From: Lachnospiraceae bacterium UBA4292 | GTDB taxonomy: Bacteria; Bacillota; Clostridia; Lachnospirales; Lachnospiraceae | DNA: 13,383 bases | Assembly (NCBI GenBank): GCA_002395865.1 | Contig: DGVE01000087.1 | Coordinates: 1 to 13,383 of the forward strand | Reading direction: 5' to 3' | In this document: positions 8,132 through 13,383 of the stretch, one piece after another | How the letters are laid out: every line of letters begins with the position of its first letter | Position numbering within the stretch: the first letter of the stretch is position 1 | Translations under genes and position numbers: made by a program | Notes under the pieces: model-generated | What the model saw: only the letters and a program-made list of their open reading frames with translations | Told to the model about the DNA's origin: nothing | The model's database searches: none

Positions 8132-9457
8132 TTATTCCGCCCCGGAACAATCCTCCAGTATTTCCCCGATAAACACCTGCTTAAATGCTTCATCCACTAA
8201 AAGCCCGGCCTTTACTGAAACATTCTCACAGGATCGGATATAAACACACGGAAGCTTCTCCATCTTCTTAAGGCCTCTGACCGAGGGCGTCTCGTCGATA
8301 TACTCCGGTCTGTGGCCGCTTAGCGGGGTAAAGGTAAACACACTTTCAGATATTTCAAGATTGCGGATAGGTGATTCCTTTTCTCCTGCTATCGTTATCG
8401 TCCCCTCGCATTTCATATACAGGTGATCCATGTACACTCTGTCGACGCTTCCGGGTATGCGATCCACTCCGGTTCTTTTTGCCGTGGATACAAACACGGG
8501 TTCCCCGGCTCCCCACCAGACCACCACTCCGTTCTTGCGAAGAGCAGATGAAGAGTATCCCCGGGTGCTGCCGGTAATATGAGATATGGTGATATCATGT
8601 ATCCCTCCCCCGTCTCTCGACCATATCCCTATTCCCCTTGTGCAGTCCTCCAGAATGCAGTTATTCATAGCGACATGGTGGATATCTGCATGCGTCTCAG
8701 TTCCTATCTTCAATGCACTCGAGTGGCTGTGCATTACGCAGTCAGATATGACGATGTTTGAGCACTCGCCGTATTTTCGAGCCATGGGAAGTGTCGTCTT
8801 AAGGACGATGCTGTCATCGCCTGCGCGTATCACACATCCTCTTATGACCACATTTTTGCAGCAGTCCGGGTCGATACCGTCATTGTTCGGGCCTCTCTCA
8901 TTATTCAATATCCGTATTCCATCGATCAGGACATTTTTACAACCTGCCATATGCAGCGTCCAGAATGCAGCATCAAAAAAGGTAACTCCGCGAACAGTCA
9001 GTCCGTCAACATCCTCCAGAAAGCTGAGCCTCGGACGGAACCCCTTTACTGCAAGCGGACATTCGTGATAACCACCGTCGCTGTTGTCATCGTAAAACAC
9101 CTCACGTCCCTGCCCGTCAATGGTACCGCTTCCGGTTATCGCTATATCCTTTTCATGTCTGGCCAGCAGAAAGCATCCCCCCTCCCAGCCGGTGTCCTCA
9201 TTGTCATCCTGCTCGTCAAATTCCTTAGTAAAATCCACCATATCCTCCTGGCGGATACTGGAGCGCAGAACCGCCCCGTGAGCTAAGTACAATTCAACAT
9301 GAGAGCGCAATCTCAGGGTCCCTGAAAGAAATATACCGGAAGGTATCTCGACTCTCCCCCCGGTCTGTGCAGCTGTATCGATTGCCCGCTGGATTGCCGC
9401 GGTCGAAAGCGTCGTTCCGTCTCCCACAGCTCCAAAGTCCATAATATTTATATTCAT
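8132..9457 (-). CDS. Glycoside hydrolase family 28 (polygalacturonase-like), cytoplasmic
   Basis: The 441-residue protein starts with the family-typical DFGAVGDGTT and IQRAIDTAA...GGRVEIPSG segments and continues as a right-handed beta-helix. Acidic motifs NNDGID (191-196) and GDDS (213-216) match the three catalytic aspartates of GH28. The usual GHG motif is replaced by HSSALKIGTE (245-254), and the usual RIK motif by GIGIWSRDGGG, so it belongs to a divergent branch; the exact substrate (homogalacturonan or rhamnogalacturonan oligomers) cannot be assigned. There is no signal peptide, so it probably acts on imported oligosaccharides. The start is set at the ATG at 9457 because GAGG lies 6 bases upstream; the in-frame ATG at 9469 lies inside that SD. 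It follows a truncated gene by 15 bases and precedes the ABC gene by 36 bases. Confidence 0.88.
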   Translation of the reverse strand: MNINIMDFGAVGDGTTLSTAAIQRAIDTAAQTGGRVEIPSGIFLSGTLRLRSHVELYLAHGAVLRSSIRQEDMVDFTKEFDEQDDNEDTGWEGGCFLLARHEKDIAITGSGTIDGQGREVFYDDNSDGGYHECPLAVKGFRPRLSFLEDVDGLTVRGVTFFDAAFWTLHMAGCKNVLIDGIRILNNERGPNNDGIDPDCCKNVVIRGCVIRAGDDSIVLKTTLPMARKYGECSNIVISDCVMHSHSSALKIGTETHADIHHVAMNNCILEDCTRGIGIWSRDGGGIHDITISHITGSTRGYSSSALRKNGVVVWWGAGEPVFVSTAKRTGVDRIPGSVDRVYMDHLYMKCEGTITIAGEKESPIRNLEISESVFTFTPLSGHRPEYIDETPSVRGLKKMEKLPCVYIRSCENVSVKAGLLVDEAFKQVFIGEILEDCSGAE

Positions 9458-9472
9458 GTTCCACCTCATGTT

Positions 9473-9607
9473 TTACATAGATGATTTCTTAAAAGCCTCG
9501 CACTCAAACCACGATTCTCCGGCAAGCTCGTTAAACATATCCTGCGACGGGCAGTAACACACGATCATATCTATAAAATCGTCCTCGTTTTCGCTCTGTA
9601 TGAGTAT
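9473..9607 (-). pseudogene. 3' remnant of a gene formerly upstream of GH28
   Basis: A GC-rich, coding-like frame of 44 codons ends with TAA at 9473-9475, 15 bases before the GH28 start, as in an operon. It includes SENEDDFIDMIVCYCPSQDM and ends GESWFECEAFKKSSM. Going upstream, the frame runs into the arm of a hairpin (9610-9640) and meets a TGA within six codons. It has no start codon with an SD; the only internal ATG would give about 31 residues. I read it as the C-terminal end of a larger backbone gene whose front part was lost where the accessory region begins. The family is not recognised. Confidence 0.5.
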
Positions 9608-9740
9608 AGAAGAAACTCTTCACTTCGTTCAGAGTTTCTTTAAATTAACAGCCGCAAGCGTCCGGCTGGCGGACTGTAACGATTGCTTCGCAATCGTCAC
9701 AAGGAACACAGATTCCGGTCGGAAGCAATGCGGGCCTGCC
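9608..9740 (-). ncRNA. Candidate structured RNA: three consecutive hairpins behind a strong promoter
   Basis: On the minus strand three hairpins follow one another: GTGACGATTGC with GCAATCGTTAC around GAA (9676-9700, one G-T wobble that would be an A-C mismatch on the other strand); CAGCCG with CGGCTG (9649-9668); and a perfect 10-bp stem AAGAAACTCT with AGAGTTTCTT (9610-9640). They start just behind the promoter at 9744-9772. The last stem has no U-run, so it is not a clear terminator. This may be a small RNA, a leader of the downstream operon, or a dispersed intergenic repeat; the sequence alone does not separate these. Confidence 0.35.
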
Positions 9741-9743
9741 TTC

Positions 9744-9772
9744 AGTATATTGAGCCTCCTAAATTTTGTCAA
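9744..9772 (-). promoter_or_regulatory. Near-consensus sigma-A promoter at the island/backbone border
   Basis: On the minus strand a perfect -35 TTGACA (9767-9772) and a -10 TATACT (9744-9749) are separated by exactly 17 bases. Transcription would begin near 9737, run through the three hairpins and the gene remnant, and enter the GH28-ABC operon. The spacer contains AGGAGG, but no start codon is placed to use it. Confidence 0.7.
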
Positions 9773-9810
9773 GCTGTAATGGTCAGATCGCATGAGGACC
9801 CGCGAAAGCA

Positions 9811-9847
9811 AAAAGACATTCTCCGATACCCCCGGAAAATGTCTTTT
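9811..9847 (-). terminator. Rho-independent terminator after the PH-like gene
   Basis: AAAGACATT with AATGTCTTT plus five further pairs (one G-T wobble only on the minus strand) form a 14-bp stem with a 7-base loop, followed on the minus strand by TTTTTGCTTT. It lies about 40 bases after the stop at 9887. Confidence 0.75.
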
Positions 9848-9872
9848 ATCCTCCGCTCTCATATTGCGGTTC

Positions 9873-9900
9873 TCAGCGAATAGATACTATTTTTCGCTGA
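9873..9900 (-). repeat. Inverted repeat across the stop codon of the PH-like gene
   Basis: TCAGCG pairs with CGCTGA, and inside it CTATT pairs with AATAG, with three unpaired bases on one side and a 3-base loop. It spans the TAG stop at 9887-9889. Together with the terminator just downstream it may protect or pace the 3' end of the transcript. Confidence 0.4.
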
Positions 9901-10345
9901 ACTTTTCAATAAATGCACTGAAATTGTCCTTATGGTAAGGGAAATCCTTTTCCTCTACTCTGGCATACAATTTATGAGATTTTCCATCCACGGTATCAAT
10001 AGATATTCTCTTGACTTTCGAATTCAGTAAGGCAAATTTCTTAACCGTGACCTTTTTAATGCCGTCGAGGGGTATAAAAATATAATTCTCCTTATCAAGT
10101 TTCATCTTGGAAGGACTGGATAGTGAAACCAATCCGCTTAAAGGACCTGATTTCAGGTAGAACATTCCCATGCCCTTTTCGCTTGCATTGATCAATAATC
10201 CGTCATAGGGATATTCCATTCCGGCTGCAATGCCACTGACCTTTTCCTTATCCTGGCAGGTCACAAAGAAAAGGTTCTCGTTTCCCAATCCGCCGACTTC
10301 CTCAAATAATGCCTTCACCTTTTCAAGCGTGTTGAATTCTTCCAT
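9887..10345 (-). CDS. Small PH-fold-like cytoplasmic protein, function unknown
   Basis: The protein has 152 residues, with no signal peptide and no membrane segment. A short N-terminal helix (EEFNTLEKVKALFEEVGG) is followed by alternating beta-type stretches (YDGLLINASEKGMGMFYLKS, YIFIPLDGIKKVTVKKF, KRISIDTVDGKSHKLYARV) and a closing helix (KDNFSAFIEKF). This pattern resembles bacterial PH-like domains, which here is a guess from secondary structure. The start is the ATG at 10345: AAGGAG lies 8 bases upstream, whereas the ATG at 10366 precedes that SD and has none of its own. It lies 330 bases after the AlbA_2 gene, with a hairpin between, so it is probably its own unit, ending at 9811-9847. 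Confidence 0.7.
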   Translation of the reverse strand: MEEFNTLEKVKALFEEVGGLGNENLFFVTCQDKEKVSGIAAGMEYPYDGLLINASEKGMGMFYLKSGPLSGLVSLSSPSKMKLDKENYIFIPLDGIKKVTVKKFALLNSKVKRISIDTVDGKSHKLYARVEEKDFPYHKDNFSAFIEKFSEK

Positions 10346-10675
10346 CTCACGTACTCCTTGTGTCATTAGTTGTTCTGTTTTGTTTAGACTATTACAAGCT
10401 TCTTAACAATACATCCAAAAGCAACATTTTTCGCGCTTGCAGTGCTCCTAAAAATCTTCGCCGGATATATCCCCATCAAAGACGGGGATATATCCTTGTT
10501 CATTTAATCTATGGACAGACCTATTATCATGTATATCCGACATTATTCATACTCGACTCTTGAAACAGTTTTGCTAAGCATATTTGATTAGTTTCTTTGA
10601 CTACAGTATCCCAGATATTCTGATTAGCCTGAAAGCAGGGGCTATCTGATGGGGTGTTGTCAAAACGTTGTCACA
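10346..10675. other. 330-base AT-rich intergenic region
   Basis: No convincing gene is visible on either strand. It contains a perfect 12-bp inverted repeat (10463-10495) and two GTTGTCA copies 11 bases apart (10656-10662 and 10667-10673) immediately behind the AlbA_2 stop. A minus frame of about 47 codons (roughly 10530-10670) is open but has no start codon with an SD. I see no promoter with good boxes for the PH-like gene. Confidence 0.6.
10463..10495 (-). terminator. Perfect 12-bp inverted repeat, likely intrinsic terminator
   Basis: GGATATATCCCC pairs with GGGGATATATCC around a 9-base loop. On the minus strand TTTTT follows about 8 bases after the stem, which is rather far, and on the plus strand TTGTTCATTT follows. 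It probably ends the AlbA_2 transcript 180 bases past the stop. Because each arm is itself nearly palindromic, an operator is an alternative. Confidence 0.5.
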
Positions 10676-12031
10676 TTAATGCAGTTCCCAGTATCCGAAT
10701 CGTTTTCCTCCTTGCCGGCTTATTCGTCTGTTCTGCTTCAGTCTATCAATGCTTCTTTGAACAGTTTTTGAAGATACACCTAATTGGTCAGCCATTTTGG
10801 ACAATGAGATGTCTCTTTGGGCAGATATAAGCTCTATGATTTGCTTTTCCAATCCGTCTTCCTTTTGGACATCCTTTTGGACATCATGTCCATTTGGATT
10901 CATCAATTCCAGATATTTACCATTTGCTTTACAGCGAACCATGATTCCACCAGCACCAATATCATATTCTGGCATAGGAGTATGATACAGCGCATCACAG
11001 GCTGATTTAATCTTATCAAACCCGCGTCCCCATGCTTCGATCATGCCGCTTACGAAGAACACATGGGCGAGCTTAGGATTGAAAGGTTTTGATGAATGCT
11101 TGGCGAAAAGACTCTTCGTCGTACGAAGATTTTCCGGCATCTGACCATCATTCCAGATATACATCTCGTTATCATAGACACTGATCTGAATAGAGTTGCA
11201 GGCAGCATAGTCTTTATGGACAACAGCGTTGAGCAGAATTTCACGAAATGCCTCTCGAGGAAACATAAAGACTTCAACCCGCTGAATCCCTTCATAAGTG
11301 ATTCGTGCTTTCAGATACTTGGTATAAACCAAATCGATAGCCCGGTCAATTTGTTCTATCAGAGGCCCGTGGACTTCATCCTGATACTGGAGATCTGAAT
11401 GTGAATCCCCGAAGAATCCAATCTTAATATATGAACCTGTCACCCAACGTTCCGGATCATGATAAAATGCAAGCATGGCTGCACGGGTTAAAAACCCATC
11501 ATCATCTACTAAGTGTAAATTCTCCATCAGGATTTTATCACTGACACTTACATCTTCCGTTGTCAGACGACCGCGTGCCAAAGCCTTCTGCTTAAATAAA
11601 GCAATCGCTTCCGGTTTTAGATCAGAAACCGTAATTTTGGGCAAAGGGATTGCGTCCCAGGTGATACCTTGGACTTTTAACAGCGCTCTATCCAATTCCT
11701 TGCCTGAAATTTCCCGGAGCACACTGCCGGATCTGTAATAGTACCGACCATGATAACTGATTAGGGAAGGATACTTTTCTACCCTGATTGTGATATAGTC
11801 TTTCCCATCCTTCGTGTTAAGATCTACGTCGGCTATGATCCCTAATGCATTTGTGATTTTATTTGGTAAGGCTTCAACAATTTGCTTACTGTCATCAACA
11901 CCCACTAAGTTCCCATCATCATCTATACCGATGAACAGAGTCCCGCCTTGAGCATTTGCATAACCACACAGCCATTTCAGGTATTCATCACGCCAAGATT
12001 CTTTATATTCGATGTTTTGAGATTCTGCCAT
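10676..12031 (-). CDS. AlbA_2/Schlafen-type ATP-binding protein with C-terminal winged helix
   Basis: The protein has about 451 residues. The N-terminal AlbA_2 domain (1-120) shows NIEYKESW (6-13) and NAQGGTLFIGIDDDGNLVGV (26-45), the family signature. The central part holds a GHKL-type ATPase of the HATPase_c_4 kind: N-box REILLNAVVHKDY (about 262-274), WNDGQMP (about 292-298) and GRGFDKI (about 334-340). Residues 390-448 form a helix-turn-helix (SLSKMADQLGVSSKTVQRSIDRLK) before a GYWEL ending. Such proteins are annotated as putative transcriptional regulators and often occur in accessory or defence loci; the bound DNA is unknown. The start is the ATG at 12031, with AAGGAG 8 bases upstream, rather than the ATG at 12052. 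A 12-bp tandem duplication lies in the linker before the winged helix. The HEPN gene ends 181 bases upstream. Confidence 0.88.
   Translation of the reverse strand: MAESQNIEYKESWRDEYLKWLCGYANAQGGTLFIGIDDDGNLVGVDDSKQIVEALPNKITNALGIIADVDLNTKDGKDYITIRVEKYPSLISYHGRYYYRSGSVLREISGKELDRALLKVQGITWDAIPLPKITVSDLKPEAIALFKQKALARGRLTTEDVSVSDKILMENLHLVDDDGFLTRAAMLAFYHDPERWVTGSYIKIGFFGDSHSDLQYQDEVHGPLIEQIDRAIDLVYTKYLKARITYEGIQRVEVFMFPREAFREILLNAVVHKDYAACNSIQISVYDNEMYIWNDGQMPENLRTTKSLFAKHSSKPFNPKLAHVFFVSGMIEAWGRGFDKIKSACDALYHTPMPEYDIGAGGIMVRCKANGKYLELMNPNGHDVQKDVQKEDGLEKQIIELISAQRDISLSKMADQLGVSSKTVQRSIDRLKQNRRISRQGGKRFGYWELH
10861..10884. repeat. 12-bp tandem duplication inside the AlbA_2 gene
   Basis: The unit CCTTTTGGACAT occurs twice in a row and encodes repeated DVQK residues in the linker between ATPase and winged helix. 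Because the unit is a multiple of three, copy-number changes would only alter linker length. Confidence 0.7.
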
Positions 12032-12050
12032 AGATGCTTCTCCTTTTCTC

Positions 12051-12060
12051 AATCGCGATT
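12051..12060. promoter_or_regulatory. 10-bp perfect palindrome upstream of the AlbA_2 gene
   Basis: AATCGCGATT lies just upstream of the AAGGAG SD of the AlbA_2 gene, whose product carries a winged helix, so an autoregulatory operator is conceivable. The site is short and could be chance. Confidence 0.2.
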
Positions 12061-12212
12061 TCTACAATCCTATACAATAACAATCTCAGATATGAAGCTA
12101 CACATACAATTCATCACTAATACTATCCGAGCTTTTGGATAATCTCGTGCCAAACGAATGATTTCACCATACTTTCTATGCAAATCAATTATCTTCAAAT
12201 CATATCATAACC

Positions 12213-13049
12213 TTATATTTCAAAACTTAGGTGAAAAAGCTCATTTATTGATCTTTGTATTTCAACATCTGGAACCCCATAATGCTTAAGCTGCATCGCA
12301 TAAACAACATACTCTAAATAGATCAAGTCAAGCAAAGATAAACCAATGAAATCCTTATCCAAATCTCCATGAGCAAAATGATTTCGCTGGTCTGCAAGCC
12401 GCTGTCCCATTTCTGTATAGACTAATTTCTGCCCGTTTAGATGATAAAGATGATCGCCAAATGTACCAGTGATTCCAGCAAAATCTTTGCCCATCTGAAC
12501 AATCTCAGACTGTAGCGAATCTGACTTAACAAGCTTTTTCAAAAAACTATATATTTTCTTTTGCCTTCCACTGGTTTCATCAATATAGTTTTGAATGCGT
12601 TCGGACACTGCTTCTTCCGCCTCGATAGTCGCTGCCGATTTTTTTACTCCAGCGGGATACAGTCTACGAAACCCCCATTCAAATGCAGCTGTTATCATAA
12701 CAAATCGCGCTGCGTCGATATGCCGTCCCGATTGATATACATCTGATAAATGTCTGAGGTAGAGATTATCTTCTGCTATATCAGAAAGGATTTCCCCTTC
12801 GTGACTAAAAATGTGTACTTGTTTTATATAACGGCCTTTTTTTAAGGCGTCTGATTCTGTCTCGCCATCTTGTCCCAGTAAATACATTGTTGCAAATGTC
12901 TCATGTTTTCCGTCTTCAGACGGAGCGGCAAGCTCAACTTTGGGAATGAACACATTTTTGCGGTAACATAGGAATCTAACGAACTCTCGCGCGATCCACC
13001 ACAATCTATAGATGAAATGATAATCCTCTATAAAATCTAGTTTCTTCAT
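12213..13049 (-). CDS. ApeA-like HEPN protein, probably N-terminally truncated
   Basis: The 278 residues match, by my recollection of the family, the second half of ApeA-type proteins: LWWIAREFVRFLCYRKN (16-32), a beta-rich stretch, then GRHIDAARFVMITAAFEW and FRRLYPAGVKKS leading into the HEPN helices. The ribonuclease motif RNHFAH (222-227) gives the R-x4-H pattern, with Arg222 and His227 as catalytic residues. ApeA is an anti-phage HEPN protein; HEPN members of this kind cut RNA. Known full-length relatives are usually over 400 residues, so about 150 N-terminal residues seem absent. The ATG at 13049 has no good SD, a TAA lies two codons upstream, and a hairpin-rich non-coding stretch begins about 22 bases before it. 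A second minus frame across the start reads DVVITYEETRFY and may be the shifted end of the lost part. The product may thus be inactive or a pseudogene. Confidence 0.7.
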   Translation of the reverse strand: MKKLDFIEDYHFIYRLWWIAREFVRFLCYRKNVFIPKVELAAPSEDGKHETFATMYLLGQDGETESDALKKGRYIKQVHIFSHEGEILSDIAEDNLYLRHLSDVYQSGRHIDAARFVMITAAFEWGFRRLYPAGVKKSAATIEAEEAVSERIQNYIDETSGRQKKIYSFLKKLVKSDSLQSEIVQMGKDFAGITGTFGDHLYHLNGQKLVYTEMGQRLADQRNHFAHGDLDKDFIGLSLLDLIYLEYVVYAMQLKHYGVPDVEIQRSINELFHLSFEI

Positions 13050-13070
13050 ATGTTATCACAACATCTTTCT

Positions 13071-13273
13071 AAAGAGTTAGCCGAAGCTCTTTGATTATGC
13101 CCGGAAAGCAGACTATGCCAGCATTTCAGTACCTGGCAAGCAGTGTACAGATCCGGACCTGCGGAAATTTCTGCACCGGCTCGTTGGGAACACATCCCAA
13201 ACCCAGAGATCGCACAAGTGCGAGCTGCGCGTCTTTCGACGCTTCATACAATTGCAAAAAAAGGGTTTTTGCA
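13071..13273 (-). ncRNA. Candidate structured RNA or dispersed repeat upstream of the HEPN gene
   Basis: Six hairpins occur in 203 bases. In minus order they are TGCAAAAA/TTTTTGCA (13253-13273); GCGTC/GACGC closed by GAAA (13229-13242); TCGCAC/GTGCGA (13210-13223); TTGGGA/TCCCAA (13184-13200); TGCCAG/CTGGCA (13116-13138); and AAAGAG/CTCTTT enclosing a GC-TTCG-GC loop (13071-13092). GNRA and UUCG tetraloops are typical of folded RNA and appear in these forms only when the minus strand is read. The stretch is more GC-rich than the flanking genes. No long frame with an SD is present. The first hairpin may be a weak terminator for the DUF4357 gene. It could be a small RNA, a leader, or a REP-like intergenic repeat. 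Confidence 0.4.
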
Positions 13274-13299
13274 GATTTCAGATGCTCACTGCTTTCAAA

Positions 13300-13383
13300 T
13301 TATAGGTCTTTGAGCTTAGTCCCGTCCGCGGTTTTCCAATCCACATTACCGTTGGATGTATGCCCCAAAATCACAGCAGACGC
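13300..13383 (-). CDS. C-terminal end of a DUF4357-type protein (start outside window)
   Basis: The minus frame is open from the right edge to TAA at 13300-13302, giving 27 residues: ASAVILGHTSNGNVDWKTAD followed by GTKLKDL. The pattern A-x-A-V-L-G-x-x-x-N-G-x-x-x-W-K-x-x-x-G-x-x-L-x-x-L matches the end of the DUF4357 domain, which in known proteins often closes GIY-YIG nucleases and restriction-associated proteins. The enzymatic part lies outside the window, so the role is unknown. The HEPN gene starts 250 bases further on. Confidence 0.6.
   Translation of the reverse strand, partial: ASAVILGHTSNGNVDWKTADGTKLKDL

Noticed and set aside
9629..9862. 77-codon minus frame between the PH-like gene and the GH28 operon
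   Set aside because: It runs through a terminator, a near-consensus promoter and two hairpins. Its apparent protein is Arg/Leu-rich without domain features, so it is read as non-coding.
10530..10670. 47-codon minus frame right after the AlbA_2 stop
   Set aside because: It has no start codon with an SD and is bounded by a TGA that overlaps the AlbA_2 end. This length is expected by chance.
13210..13223. Perfect 14-bp palindrome considered as a LexA or other operator
   Set aside because: TCGCAC/GTGCGA does not match the Firmicutes LexA box, and it is one of a row of hairpins, so RNA or repeat structure explains it better.
13050..13299. Group II intron or retron RNA as an explanation for the hairpin array
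   Set aside because: No domain V-like stem and no reverse transcriptase gene are visible in the window.
1..13383. CRISPR array, tRNA or rRNA
   Set aside because: No regularly spaced direct repeats, no tRNA-like cloverleaf with a T-arm motif, and no rRNA-like stretches were seen on either strand.

Overview
The window suggests a Gram-positive gut or rumen Clostridia, most likely Lachnospiraceae. This is inferred from strong GGAGG-type ribosome binding sites, a lipoprotein with a Firmicutes-style lipobox, a MacB-like ABC fusion with a very large extracellular domain, a ZmaR-type GNAT protein, and a propeller receptor with an ECF-S-like membrane domain. No rRNA or tRNA gene is visible, so the genus cannot be fixed. 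Every gene I can support lies on the minus strand, so transcription runs from the right edge to the left edge.

Left part (1-9475) looks like ordinary, moderately GC-rich backbone. Reading with transcription: a remnant of a larger gene (9473-9607), a cytoplasmic GH28 family pectin-type hydrolase (8132-9457) and an ABC ATPase-permease fusion (5327-8095) follow each other at operon spacing and end at an intrinsic terminator (5267-5310). A clear sigma-A-type promoter (5194-5222) then starts a second unit: a GNAT acetyltransferase with an extra N-terminal domain, a propeller-like lipoprotein that starts at TTG, and a large membrane receptor (2494 past the left edge) with an ECF-S-like membrane domain and repeated regulator-propeller blades. 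That receptor is cut before its signalling domain.

Right part (about 9608-13383) is more AT-rich and looks like an accessory island with a defence flavour. From the right edge it holds the last 27 residues of a DUF4357-type protein; a 230-base intergenic stretch full of hairpins, two of them closed by GAAA and TTCG tetraloops; an ApeA-like HEPN protein that seems to lack its N-terminal part; an AlbA_2/Schlafen-type ATPase with a C-terminal winged helix; a small PH-fold-like protein; and a terminator.

Between island and backbone (9608-9772) lies a near-perfect promoter followed by three consecutive hairpins. It reads into the truncated backbone gene ahead of the GH28 gene, so it marks a likely insertion or deletion junction and may now drive the pectin operon. 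The most promising unexplained signals are the two hairpin-rich non-coding stretches (9608-9740 and 13071-13273) and the truncated HEPN gene directly downstream of the second one.
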